Shown: in pieces, positions 20,182 through 28,589 of the stretch | How the letters are laid out: the number at the start of each line of letters is the position of its first letter | Position numbering within the stretch: position 1 is the first letter of the stretch | NCBI RefSeq assembly: GCF_030341905.1 | Contig: NZ_JATAAF010000005.1 | Coordinates: 115,125-179,124, forward strand | Length of the DNA: 64,000 nt | Source: Porticoccus sp. W117 | GTDB lineage: Bacteria > Pseudomonadota > Gammaproteobacteria > Pseudomonadales > Porticoccaceae | Direction: 5' to 3' | Translations under genes and position numbers: made by a program | Notes under the pieces: model-generated | What the model was told of the DNA's origin: nothing | What the model saw: the letters and a program-made list of their open reading frames with translations, nothing else | The model's database searches: none

Positions 20182-21510
20182 TTACTTCCCATTTAACTCC
20201 TTCGCCCAATTGACCAGCACTTGGCTAATGTCGTCATTCCACGTACCTGCTTTACCAGTAAAGGAATCTTTAGCGGTTTTATGCAAGGTGTCCCAGTGAT
20301 CCATGTTGGGGTGTTTGTAGAATTTGAAATTTCGGTGGCCGTTGCGTTTCAACGTGTCCACTATCATATGGTTGTCTGCTTCCGACATAATCCAGTCGAG
20401 GGTGCCCCAGCGAATGCGTGCAGGGGCGATCAGCTTTTCCCACTCTGCAGGCACATTAAAATCCTGGAGCTGATGGTAGTAGCTCACTGGGCGGCCGTAC
20501 ATATGCTCTGGCAAGTGGTAGTTGTACTGAGACAATAGGGGATTTTCGTCAATCACCTGTGCGTAGCTTTTCTTTTCCACCAACATACCGTAGTAAAGCG
20601 GTATATAGGCGTCCACCATTTGTTGGTTGATGTCTGCTTCGCTGACGTCTTGCATCTGTTTGATGCGTCGCTCGATTTCCAGCATGTGTTCAAACCAGGA
20701 GCGGTAAAAGGTGCCGTCAGAGATAATGCCGTTTAACTGGTATTTATTGGCTAGGTAGGGTGCCAGCGCACTGCCCATACTGCTGCCGTACACAATCACT
20801 CGCTTGGGGTCTATATAGGGCAGCGACAGCAGTTGTTGCAAGGCAGTTTCGTAACCGTCCAGTTCAGTGTAGAAATCGGTCTGCGAGCAATCACCTTCGC
20901 TGTCACCCAGCCCAGGTTTTTCGACTCTCAACATCACCATGCCCGACTGTTTAGCCAGGTTGGTGAGTGAGCGTATAAAGTTGGATTTGCGCCCCGGGGT
21001 ATTTTCAATACTGGAGCAACTGAGCCCCTGCACCACAAAAATGGCTGGTTGGCGGCCTTTTTTGTTGTTTGGCCGGGTGATGATAGTGCGTTGGCGAATG
21101 CCGTAATTGCTGGTGATCTGGGAGTAAGTGACCGTCAAGTTGGGATAGCTTTCCAGAGGTACTGGCGCAAAGCGCACGTCCGCTGTGTGAGCATCAACTC
21201 CACGCCGATAGGTAATTCGATAATTGCGGTCAGCCACCAAGGCGTCGGTTATATCGTTTCGTTGAGGGTTGCTGGTAATGGCCTTGGCATCAATGGCGAC
21301 AATACGGTCGCCTACTTGCAGTCCAGCTTGTTTCAAAGGCGAGCTAGCTTCCAGTTTGCTAACCAATAAACCAGCGCTGTCCTGCAGTTGTAGGGTAGCT
21401 TGCCATTTGGCTCGTCGAGGCAGTTCGTCGACAGTAGATGGCTGGCTAAATGTCGGTTGAATTAACAGCAGGGCAGTGATGAAAACGGTGATTTTCAACG
21501 GCATTTTCAT
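20182..21510 (-). CDS. exported PDZ-domain alpha/beta hydrolase
   Basis: 442 residues. Signal peptide 1-22 (ITALLLIQPTFS). A PDZ-like domain (about 36-112) has AGLQVGDRIVAIDAKAI. A C-terminal alpha/beta hydrolase domain (about 125-440) has VYGSSMGSALA, with the nucleophile at Ser244, WGTLDWIMSEADN for the acid and HPNMDHWDT for the His. PDZ before a peptidase-like hydrolase suggests substrate recruitment in the periplasm; the substrate is unknown. Divergent from the LytTR regulator gene with a 116-bp intergenic region, so it is the obvious candidate target of that regulator. Confidence 0.8.
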   Translation of the reverse strand: MKMPLKITVFITALLLIQPTFSQPSTVDELPRRAKWQATLQLQDSAGLLVSKLEASSPLKQAGLQVGDRIVAIDAKAITSNPQRNDITDALVADRNYRITYRRGVDAHTADVRFAPVPLESYPNLTVTYSQITSNYGIRQRTIITRPNNKKGRQPAIFVVQGLSCSSIENTPGRKSNFIRSLTNLAKQSGMVMLRVEKPGLGDSEGDCSQTDFYTELDGYETALQQLLSLPYIDPKRVIVYGSSMGSALAPYLANKYQLNGIISDGTFYRSWFEHMLEIERRIKQMQDVSEADINQQMVDAYIPLYYGMLVEKKSYAQVIDENPLLSQYNYHLPEHMYGRPVSYYHQLQDFNVPAEWEKLIAPARIRWGTLDWIMSEADNHMIVDTLKRNGHRNFKFYKHPNMDHWDTLHKTAKDSFTGKAGTWNDDISQVLVNWAKELNGK

Positions 21511-21626
21511 TCTCCAAGGTAGAGGGTTGGTTGAGGCTCCAATGGGCTTGTTATAACCTTGAACCCTGCGTCACAGGGGGCTTTTATGCGAAATCCAGGT
21601 TTTTTTATGCCAATTGCGGTGGCGCT

Positions 21627-22421
21627 ATGACAAGTGCGGCAGGTTTCGGGCAGCGCTTGAGCCACTGGTTTGATGCCCAGGGTTATGTGTTTGGCTCACG
21701 GGTTGCTACCCATGTGTTGTTTTGGTTGCTGTACTACCTGTCGTTCAGCTTGATATGGGCGAACCCTGAGAAAGGTTACTTTGGTTCGTTTTATTTAGAG
21801 TTCGTGTTGCTGCCGGTTCGCATATTGGCGGCGTACGCGTTGATTTATGTGTTGTTCCCCCGCTACTTGCTGCAGAAGCGCTTTGGCCACTTCTTTGCAA
21901 CGTACTTGCTGTTGCTTGCCGCTTCCGGTTTGCTCTACCGGTTTTGTGATTACTTTTTTTACGACCGGTTGTACCTGGGCCAAGCCACCGCGTTTTTTCA
22001 GTTCTCCGAATGGTTGCGCAATATTCTGCTAATTAACACGACGGTGGTGGTGGTCGGGGCCATTCGCCTGCTCAAGCTGTTGTTTGTTATGCAACAGCAG
22101 GTTGAGCAAACATTGCCTCGGAAAATCGAGATAAAAGCCAATCGCCGCACTCACCTGGTAGATCCGGCGCGTATCGTCTTTATAGAGGGTATGGGAAACT
22201 ACACCACCTATTATCTGGACGGTGGCGAAAAGCTGGTGGCTTACGGCACCATTAAATCAGCTCTACAATCACTGCCGTCGCAATTTGTGCGCTTACACCG
22301 TTCCTATGTGGTGAACAAGGATCATATTGAGTCGTTTAATTCAGAAGACGTGACCGTGGCCCACAGCACCTTACCCAGAGGCAAAGAGGTGAGCGACGAT
22401 CTGTTGATGCCGGGAGCTTAG
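21627..22421 (+). CDS. membrane-bound LytTR-type transcription regulator
   Basis: 264 residues from the ATG at 21627 (the frame is open 32 codons further upstream without a better start). Four hydrophobic segments lie in residues 15-160, in place of a receiver domain. A LytTR DNA-binding domain (about 165-262) follows, with LVDPARIVFIEGMGNYTTYY, YGTIKSALQSLP and FVRLHRSYVVNKDHI. A membrane sensor fused to LytTR probably regulates a nearby promoter. Its divergent neighbour is the PDZ-hydrolase gene. The signal sensed is unknown. Confidence 0.88.
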   Translation: MTSAAGFGQRLSHWFDAQGYVFGSRVATHVLFWLLYYLSFSLIWANPEKGYFGSFYLEFVLLPVRILAAYALIYVLFPRYLLQKRFGHFFATYLLLLAASGLLYRFCDYFFYDRLYLGQATAFFQFSEWLRNILLINTTVVVVGAIRLLKLLFVMQQQVEQTLPRKIEIKANRRTHLVDPARIVFIEGMGNYTTYYLDGGEKLVAYGTIKSALQSLPSQFVRLHRSYVVNKDHIESFNSEDVTVAHSTLPRGKEVSDDLLMPGA

Positions 22422-22433
22422 GGCCTGTCGTCG

Positions 22434-23051
22434 CTATTCGTTTTCGAACTTTGTCTGATACTCAACTCCATATCCATAGTCTGGCTTATACCCAGGGAAC
22501 GCTGGCAAAAATATTTCACTCACCATCAGCGGCTTTTTATCTAGCTGAAACACTGAGCGCCGCCCCCATAGCGGATGATGCAGTTCTCCCAACTGCGTGG
22601 GCACAACTGTGTTGTCGGTGGTCAAGCAGGCGATTTCCATCGGGCTGCGTTCCATGGTGGGGTCGCTAAATAGCAGTGCTCCCAGGGGGCGGTTATCCAG
22701 TTGGCGCATGGCGCGCAGGCGGCCGGTGAGGGTGGCCATGGGCAATACGCTGCGGGCGTATACCCAGGGCTGACCGGCGCCATGAAGAATTACCTCGCGC
22801 ACCAGCGCATGGTGGCGGCTGGGTAAGCCCAACAGACGACATTCCGACAGCCGGGGCAGCTGCCAGCGCTGGTTCAGTACCTGTACGTGAAAGCGGTTAC
22901 CACTGGCGGCGATCAAACGTTCAGTGAGCGAGCCCTGATCCAATAGCCAGTGTCGCAGTGACTGCGGAATGCTGTGCCGAGGTACCCGCCGATAGCTGCG
23001 CCAGGCGGGTTCCCGATGGAACAGTTTGTTGGAAAATCGGGATGTAGGCAC
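22434..23051 (-). CDS. ubiC: chorismate pyruvate-lyase
   Basis: Converts chorismate to 4-hydroxybenzoate and pyruvate, the entry step of ubiquinone synthesis. 205 residues, somewhat longer than E. coli UbiC (165) because of an N-terminal extension. Family features: LRHWLLDQGSLTERL, REVILHGAGQPWVYARSVLP and RRSVFQLDKKPLMVSEIFLP. It converges with the LytTR gene, 12 bases away. The 116 bases to the divergent YbjQ operon contain only promoter-like AT-rich sequence. Confidence 0.9.
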   Translation of the reverse strand: MPTSRFSNKLFHREPAWRSYRRVPRHSIPQSLRHWLLDQGSLTERLIAASGNRFHVQVLNQRWQLPRLSECRLLGLPSRHHALVREVILHGAGQPWVYARSVLPMATLTGRLRAMRQLDNRPLGALLFSDPTMERSPMEIACLTTDNTVVPTQLGELHHPLWGRRSVFQLDKKPLMVSEIFLPAFPGYKPDYGYGVEYQTKFENE

Positions 23052-23167
23052 GGGGGTATTCCACAGTTAAAGCGGCATTTTAACGGCCTTGTCGCTGGCT
23101 GGATACAGTTGCGTGGGCTCTTGTAAGGTTGCATCATCAGGGCATTAACAACGCAGGAGAGCGAACT

Positions 23168-23500
23168 TTGATTATCACCAATATCGAAACCGTGCCTGGC
23201 AAAACCATCGTCAAGCACCTGGGTATGGTGCAAGGCAATACGGTGCGCGCCAAGCACGTGGGCAAAGACATTCTTGCTGGCTTCAAGAATGTGTTTGGCG
23301 GTGAGCTAAAAAGCTATACGGACTTGCTCACCGAATCTCGCGAGGAAGCCACCCAGCGCATGGAGGCCCAGGCCAGTGCCATCGGTGCCAATGCAGTGAT
23401 CAATGTGCGTTACTCTACGTCGTCGGTGGCCGCCGGTGCCGCCGAGCTGTTTGTGTACGGCACGGCGGTGGTTGTGGAAGACGCAAACAGCGGGAGCTGA
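23168..23500 (+). CDS. YbjQ/UPF0145 family protein
   Basis: 110 residues. TTG at 23168 is chosen because CAGGAG ends 8 bases before it and the protein then begins LIITNIETVPGK, the family start. Contains VQGNTVRAKHVGKDI and EATQRMEAQASAIGANAVINVRY. UPF0145 proteins are small cytoplasmic putative heavy-metal-binding proteins that form oligomeric rings; the role is unknown. First gene of a three-gene unit with another YbjQ homologue and an M48 protease. Confidence 0.87.
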   Translation: MIITNIETVPGKTIVKHLGMVQGNTVRAKHVGKDILAGFKNVFGGELKSYTDLLTESREEATQRMEAQASAIGANAVINVRYSTSSVAAGAAELFVYGTAVVVEDANSGS

Positions 23501-23502
23501 AC

Positions 23503-24000
23503 ATGGAAAACCTGATCGGCTTTGTCACTCTGTTGATTCTCGGTTATGTGTTTGGCCGGTTGGCGGAGCGCCGCCACTTTCGCTCCATTATCAAACGCGA
23601 GCAACAATACGCAGGCACGCTGACGTTTAGCGCCAAAACCCCTCCAGCGGATATGGAAGTGGCCAATGCCCGCTTGGTGTCGGGCAATGTGGTGGTGTCG
23701 GTGGACTACTTCAAGCAGGTGCTGGCGGGGTTGCGGGCACTGCTGGGTGGCCGGGTCAGCGCTTACGAAACTTTAGTAGAGCGGGCTCGGCGCGAAGCCA
23801 TTCTGCGAATGAAAGAGCAGGCCCGACAGCTGGATGCGGAGATAATTTTTAACGTCAAGTTAGAAACCGCTTCCATCTCCAAAGGCGAGCAGCAGCAGGT
23901 GGGCAGCGTAGAGGTGTTCGCCTATGGCACCGCCTTAGTGCCTCAAAAAGCCACCGCAGCCAGCCCGAGTTTGGGCCAGCCCATGGCTGTTCGAAGTTAA
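23503..24000 (+). CDS. YbjQ/UPF0145 family protein with membrane anchor
   Basis: 165 residues beginning 3 bases after the first YbjQ gene. Unlike it, residues 4-20 (LIGFVTLLILGYVFGRL) form a membrane anchor followed by positive charges. A divergent UPF0145 domain (about 45-150) follows, with VSVDYFKQVLAGLRALLGG and EAILRMKEQARQLDAEIIFNV. This resembles a soluble/anchored pair made by duplication. The palindromic repeat at 24004-24079 starts just after its stop. Confidence 0.85.
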   Translation: MENLIGFVTLLILGYVFGRLAERRHFRSIIKREQQYAGTLTFSAKTPPADMEVANARLVSGNVVVSVDYFKQVLAGLRALLGGRVSAYETLVERARREAILRMKEQARQLDAEIIFNVKLETASISKGEQQQVGSVEVFAYGTALVPQKATAASPSLGQPMAVRS

Positions 24001-24003
24001 ACC

Positions 24004-24079
24004 GTAGGGTGGATTAGCGCAGCGTAATCCACCAGATAACCATGCCAGCGGTGGATTACGCTGCGCTAATCCACCCTAC
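24004..24079. repeat. palindromic repeat, GTAGGGTGGATTAGCGCAGC type
   Basis: Two inverted copies of a 29-30 bp unit (24004-24033 and 24051-24079), almost perfect, around a 17-bp spacer. The same unit occurs at 41581-41660. It lies between the second YbjQ gene and the protease gene. Confidence 0.92.
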
Positions 24080-24107
24080 ACATACAGCACAGGAACATTG
24101 CCAAACA

Positions 24108-24959
24108 TTGGAATACCAAAACCCCCAAGTGCCGGAAGGCATTAATGTGTCGAAACAGCATCCGCTGAAAGAATTTGCCTGGATGCTGGCCACGGTGGGG
24201 GCAATCACTTTGGCGGTGGTTCTGGTGTTGAGCTTGCTGGCCGGGTGGCTGGTGAAGTTTGTGCCTTTTTCGGTGGAACAACAATTGGCGCAGCAGGTTA
24301 TCAGTCAACTGCCCGCGTCTGAACCGTCCTCGCGTCATCAACAGACTCAGCAATACCTGCAAGAACTGGCGGATAAGCTGGTGGCCAACGCCCCTTTGCC
24401 AGATGGCATGAGCATCACCGTTCACTACGTGGACGACAACATCGTTAACGCCGCCGCCACTCTGGGTGGTCATGTGCTGATGTATCGCGGCCTGCTGGAA
24501 AAACTCCCCAACGAAAATGCTCTGGCGATGGTGATGGCTCACGAAATTGCCCATGTGCGCCACCGCGACCCGTTGATGGCGTTGGGGCGTGGTGTGGTGG
24601 TGACTACCGCACTGGCGGCCATCAGTGGTTTTTCCGACAGCCAGCTCAGCAGTTGGGTGGTGGGGCTTGGCAGTAATCTGACACTGCTCAAGTTCAGTCG
24701 CGACCAAGAGCACGCCGCCGATGAAAACGGCTTGCTGGCACTGCATGCCACCTACGGGCATACCGGGGGCAGCGAACAGCTGTTTGAAGTGCTGGCGCAG
24801 GCACATGGCGACGGAGAAGCCTGGGCGACCTTTCTCGCTACCCATCCGCTCAGTGATGAGCGTATTGCCGAGTTGGCCAAACTGGCGGCTGAAAATGGTT
24901 GGCAACAGCAGGGTGATCTAACGCCATTGCCGGAGTTTTTAGCAAAACCTGAACAATGA
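24108..24959 (+). CDS. M48 family membrane metalloprotease
   Basis: Zinc endopeptidase, 283 residues. One membrane helix at about 28-50 (TLAVVLVLSLLAGWL). The catalytic zinc motif is HEIAH in MVMAHEIAHVRHRDP, and the third ligand region is SRDQEHAADENGLLAL. TTG at 24108 is proposed because AGGAA precedes it and the product then begins LEYQNPQVPEGINVSKQHPL, which I recognise as this family's N-terminus; an ATG at 24042 lies inside the repeat and is unlikely. HtpX/BepA-like roles in membrane or envelope protein turnover are possible. Same operon as the two YbjQ genes. Confidence 0.88.
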   Translation: MEYQNPQVPEGINVSKQHPLKEFAWMLATVGAITLAVVLVLSLLAGWLVKFVPFSVEQQLAQQVISQLPASEPSSRHQQTQQYLQELADKLVANAPLPDGMSITVHYVDDNIVNAAATLGGHVLMYRGLLEKLPNENALAMVMAHEIAHVRHRDPLMALGRGVVVTTALAAISGFSDSQLSSWVVGLGSNLTLLKFSRDQEHAADENGLLALHATYGHTGGSEQLFEVLAQAHGDGEAWATFLATHPLSDERIAELAKLAAENGWQQQGDLTPLPEFLAKPEQ

Positions 24960-24987
24960 CGGTTTCTACAACAATAAAGGTAACCCC

Positions 24988-26292
24988 ATGAAACTCACCA
25001 CGCGAATTTTTATCGGCATGATTGCGGGCATGGTTGTCGGCGTCGCCATTAACGCTGCGGTCAGCGCCGGGTGGATAGAAAGTGCCGGGGAATTCTGGCT
25101 GGTGGATGGGGTGTTCGACCCGGCGGGAACCATTTTTATTGCTTGCCTGAAAATGGCAGTGATCCCGGTGGTGTTCTTTTCTCTTACCTGTGGTGCCGCC
25201 GCCATGGGCGCCAGCGCCCGTATGGGGAAATTGGCCGGTGGCACGCTGGGCCTGTATTTGATCACCACCGCGATTGCTGTGGCCATTGCCTTGTTGGTGG
25301 CCAACATTATTAACCCCGGGCTGGGGGTGGATCGCAGCGGCTTTGAGGCTTGGGAAACCAAGAATGCTCCCAGCCTGAAAGAGGTGATTGTCGGCATGTT
25401 CCCCACCAATCCGGTGCAGGCCATGGCCGATGGCAAAATGCTGCAGGTGATCGTGTTCTGTATTTTGCTGGGTGTGGCCATGCCCATGGTTGGTGCCACG
25501 GGTGAGCGAGTGTTGCAGGTGTTTCAGGACATCAATGAGGTGGTGCTAAAAATGATCACCATCATCATCCACCTGGCACCCTACGGGGTGTTCGCCTTGC
25601 TGGCCAAGCAGTTCAGCCTGTTTGGCTGGTCGGAATTCGTCAAAGTGGGGCTGTACGTGGTGGCGGTGTCTCTGGCGCTGGTGCTGCATTTCTGCATCGC
25701 CTACCCAGGGCTGCTAAAAGTGTTTACCGGGCTCAATGTGCTGACTTTTATCAAGAACGTGCGCCCTGCCATGATCACCGCCTTCAGTACGTCCTCCAGC
25801 GCTGCCACAATGCCGGTGACCATGAGCGTTGTAAAACGACGCTTGGGTGTGGATAACCGGGTGGCGTCGTTCACCATTCCCCTGGGCGCCACCATCAATA
25901 TGGATGGCACCGCCATTATGCAAGGGGTGGCGACGGTGTTTATCGCCCAGGTGTACGGCGTGGAGCTGAGTTTTGCCGCTTACCTGACGGTGATTATTAC
26001 CGCCACACTGGCCTCAGTGGGCACCGCTGCTGTGCCCTCGGCAGGGCTGATTATGCTTGCCATTGTGCTGCAACAACTGGAACTGCCCGCGGAAGCCATC
26101 GGCATGATTCTGGGGGTGGACCGGCTGCTGGATATGATGCGCACCTGCGTCAATATTGGTGGCGACTGTGCGGTGAGTACCATCGTCGCCAAGCGTAACG
26201 GCATGCTGGATGAGGGGGTTTACAACGAAGCCCCTGATCGGGATGAGTATCGAGTGCGGTCATCAGAAACCTCGCAACAGGGTAAGCCATAA
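24988..26292 (+). CDS. dicarboxylate/amino acid:cation symporter (DAACS)
   Basis: Secondary transporter of the glutamate/aspartate/C4-dicarboxylate family, driven by sodium or protons; 434 residues and about eight membrane helices plus two re-entrant hairpins. Diagnostic sites are AFSTSSSAATMPVTM (hairpin 1), GATINMDGTAIMQG with the NMDGT motif, VGTAAVPSAGLIMLAIVL (hairpin 2) and DRLLDMMRTCVNIGGDC. The Arg in MRTCVN, rather than the Thr-rich variant, leans toward acidic amino-acid substrates, but this is uncertain. AAAGG lies 6 bases before the ATG. The cyclophilin gene follows without a gap. Confidence 0.95.
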   Translation: MKLTTRIFIGMIAGMVVGVAINAAVSAGWIESAGEFWLVDGVFDPAGTIFIACLKMAVIPVVFFSLTCGAAAMGASARMGKLAGGTLGLYLITTAIAVAIALLVANIINPGLGVDRSGFEAWETKNAPSLKEVIVGMFPTNPVQAMADGKMLQVIVFCILLGVAMPMVGATGERVLQVFQDINEVVLKMITIIIHLAPYGVFALLAKQFSLFGWSEFVKVGLYVVAVSLALVLHFCIAYPGLLKVFTGLNVLTFIKNVRPAMITAFSTSSSAATMPVTMSVVKRRLGVDNRVASFTIPLGATINMDGTAIMQGVATVFIAQVYGVELSFAAYLTVIITATLASVGTAAVPSAGLIMLAIVLQQLELPAEAIGMILGVDRLLDMMRTCVNIGGDCAVSTIVAKRNGMLDEGVYNEAPDRDEYRVRSSETSQQGKP

Positions 26293-26910
26293 ATGAAACT
26301 CTTGATACCGGTAGCCGCCGCACTGGTGCTGTCGGCCTGTACCGCTGAGCACAAACCTCTGGTGGAACACGGTGGCAACAATTTTTGCCTGACCATGGCT
26401 ACCAGCAGTGGTGATATTGGCTTGCTGATAAACGCGGAGAAAGCGCCGCTGTCAGCGCAAAATGTGCTCGACTACGTCAACGCCGGGCACTACAACAACA
26501 CGCTTTTTCACCGGGTGATCAGCGACTTTATGATTCAGGGCGGCGGCCACAACCCGGATATGAGCCTGAAACAACCTCGGCCTAATATCGCCAATGAGTC
26601 CGACAATGGGCTGTCCAATAAACGCGGCACTCTGGCCATGGCGCGCAAGCGCGACCCCCATTCCGCCAACGCACAGTTTTTTATCAACCTGGTGGACAAC
26701 ACCTATCTGGATCACAAGGGCACCGAAGATGGTTGGGGTTACACGGTTTTTGGCGAGGTGATATCTGGTATGGAGGTGGTAGACGCCATTGCCGTGGTAG
26801 AAACCGATAGCCATCCATTGGGTATGCGAGACGTGCCAGTGGAACCGGTAGTGATCGAGCACATGGAGCAAATACCCTGTCCGCCGCAGACCGGTGCCGA
26901 AGGCTCCTGA
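26293..26910 (+). CDS. cyclophilin-type peptidyl-prolyl isomerase, lipoprotein
   Basis: 205 residues starting directly after the symporter stop. The lipoprotein signal ends LVLSAC (Cys16), so the enzyme is membrane-anchored in the periplasm. The cyclophilin domain (about 33-190) has FHRVISDFMIQGGGH, containing the catalytic Arg, then GTLAMARKRDPHSANAQFFI and WGYTVFGEVISGMEVVD. PpiA/PpiB-like. The link with the symporter is probably only transcriptional. Converges with the Rof-like gene. Confidence 0.92.
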   Translation: MKLLIPVAAALVLSACTAEHKPLVEHGGNNFCLTMATSSGDIGLLINAEKAPLSAQNVLDYVNAGHYNNTLFHRVISDFMIQGGGHNPDMSLKQPRPNIANESDNGLSNKRGTLAMARKRDPHSANAQFFINLVDNTYLDHKGTEDGWGYTVFGEVISGMEVVDAIAVVETDSHPLGMRDVPVEPVVIEHMEQIPCPPQTGAEGS

Positions 26911-26922
26911 TCCGTTATCTTT

Positions 26923-27165
26923 TCAGGGTGCTTCTACTCGTGCAAACAATGAGGTTTGTGCGGTGGGTTCAAAGGCTTTGATCTGATCCAGAGGTACCTC
27001 TTCCCCGTTTTTGCACTTCAGCCACTCGGTCTTGTTGCTGCGGGTTTCGGTGGTGATGGGCGTGGCGGTTATTGCGCTGCCGTCACGCAGTTCGATTCGC
27101 AACTCCGCCGCGGCGATGCAGGCCAATTCCAGATGATCGTGGATGGAGCAGGGAAGTGGGGGCAT
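26923..27165 (-). CDS. rof: Rof/YaeO-like Rho-binding antiterminator
   Basis: 80 residues. CSIHDHLELACIAAAELRIE followed by LRDGSAITATPI and VPLDQIKAFEP matches Rof (YaeO), a small beta-barrel protein that binds the primary RNA site of Rho and inhibits termination. The typical Rof start has the same CxxxDxLELAC pattern. Rho is encoded 29 kb away in this window. Assigned from remembered family sequence; a related YaeO-like protein of other function is possible. Confidence 0.75.
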   Translation of the reverse strand: MPPLPCSIHDHLELACIAAAELRIELRDGSAITATPITTETRSNKTEWLKCKNGEEVPLDQIKAFEPTAQTSLFARVEAP

Positions 27166-27180
27166 GATGGAAGTCCTGTT

Positions 27181-27269
27181 GTCATCTTGAGCATAGCGAA
27201 GGACTCAAAAGTCGTCATCCCCGCGTAGGCGGGGATCCATCTGGGTTCCCGCCTACGCGGGAACGACGG
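27181..27269. repeat. composite intergenic repeats (two families)
   Basis: Half of the GTCAT-TGAGC-AGCGAA unit (27181-27207) is followed by an inverted pair: GTCATCCCCGCGTAGGCGGG (from 27214) and its near complement TTCCCGCCTACGCGGGAACG (to 27266). The second belongs to the same class as 33431-33523 and 43445-43519. It lies between the Rof-like gene and the end of the Pit gene. Confidence 0.85.
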
Positions 27270-27276
27270 GTATTGG

Positions 27277-28551
27277 TTAAGAAAATATCCCCTTAAACAG
27301 GAAGAAGAACAGAATCGCCAGGCCAGCACCGGCTGGCAAGGTAACAATCCAGGACATAAAGATGGTACCGATGGCGCGCAGGTTGAGGGCGCCAATGCCT
27401 CGCGCCAGACCGACGCCCAATACCGCGCCCACCAGAACCTGAGTGGTGGATACTGGCAAGCCGGTGCCGGAGGCTACTACCACCGTACCCGCAGCGCCCA
27501 GTTCGGCGGCAAAACCACGGCTGGGGGTAAGTTCGGTAATCTTCTTGCCGATGGTGGCCATCACCTTAAAGCCCAGAGTGGCCAGGCCCACCACGATGCC
27601 GCTGGCGCCCAGCAGCAAAATCCACGGCGGCATAACGGCTTTGGCTTCCACCACGCCGCTGTTCAATACCGAAACTACCGCTGCCAATGGGCCCACGGCG
27701 TTGGCCACGTCGTTGGAACCGTGGGCAAAGGCCATGGCGCAGGCGGTAAAGATCATCAGCACCGCGAATACTTTTTCTACGCTGGCAAAGCGGTTTTCCT
27801 TCTCTGCCGGTTCGTCACGGTGTACCCGGTTGAGCAGCAACTTGCCGATAATGGCAACGATAATGCCGACACCAGTCGCCAACAGGGCGGCTTCGCCAAA
27901 GCTGAAGCTGATGCCCTCGCTTTTGAATACGTGCTTGAGACCTTTAAGGATGGTCACCATGGCCATCAAAAAGCCGACGCCAAACATGTAGATGGGGATG
28001 TATTTCTTGGCGCGAGCGAAGGGGTTTTCCTGGGTAAGAATCAGCTTTTGCACGCTGCGGAACAGAATAAAGGAGATGGTGCCCGCCAGTACTGGGGCCA
28101 CTACCCAGCTTGCCACTACGCTGCCCACCTTACCCCATTTCACCGCGTCTACAGAGATGCCCACAGCGGCAAAACCAACAATGGCGCCGATAATGGAGTG
28201 GGTGGTGGATACCGGCCAGCCGCGCATGGTGGCCACCAGCAGCCAGGTGCCGGCAGCCAGCAATGCTGACATCATGCCGAACACCAGCAGCTCCGGACTA
28301 CCCGCCAGCACGTCGGCATCGATCAAGCCTTTGCGGATGGTTTTGGTGACTTCGCCACCGGCCAGATAAGCGCCGGCGAATTCGAAGATCATGGCGATAA
28401 TAATCGCCTGCTTGATGGTCAGCGCTTTGGAACCCACCGAGGTCCCCATGGCGTTGGCCACGTCGTTGGCGCCCACGCCCCAGGCCATAAAAAAGCCGAA
28501 GGCGCACACCAAAACCAACAAAATCGTATTGTATTCAGTAAGAATTTCCAC
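27277..28551 (-). CDS. low-affinity inorganic phosphate transporter (Pit family)
   Basis: Inner-membrane phosphate permease, 424 residues with about ten helices. The duplicated signature is present twice: GVGANDVANAMGTSVGSKAL near the N-terminus and FAHGSNDVANAVGPLAAV in the second half, with PVSTTHSIIGAIVG and PVSTTQVLVGAVLG. Starts at GTG (28551) with AAGGGG upstream. Transcribed after the PhoU-like gene. Expected to import phosphate, perhaps as a metal-phosphate complex, using proton or sodium gradient. Confidence 0.95.
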   Translation of the reverse strand: MEILTEYNTILLVLVCAFGFFMAWGVGANDVANAMGTSVGSKALTIKQAIIIAMIFEFAGAYLAGGEVTKTIRKGLIDADVLAGSPELLVFGMMSALLAAGTWLLVATMRGWPVSTTHSIIGAIVGFAAVGISVDAVKWGKVGSVVASWVVAPVLAGTISFILFRSVQKLILTQENPFARAKKYIPIYMFGVGFLMAMVTILKGLKHVFKSEGISFSFGEAALLATGVGIIVAIIGKLLLNRVHRDEPAEKENRFASVEKVFAVLMIFTACAMAFAHGSNDVANAVGPLAAVVSVLNSGVVEAKAVMPPWILLLGASGIVVGLATLGFKVMATIGKKITELTPSRGFAAELGAAGTVVVASGTGLPVSTTQVLVGAVLGVGLARGIGALNLRAIGTIFMSWIVTLPAGAGLAILFFFLFKGIFS

Positions 28552-28589
28552 AGCGAAACCCCTTGTTTATTCTGTTGATCAGGTGGGTG

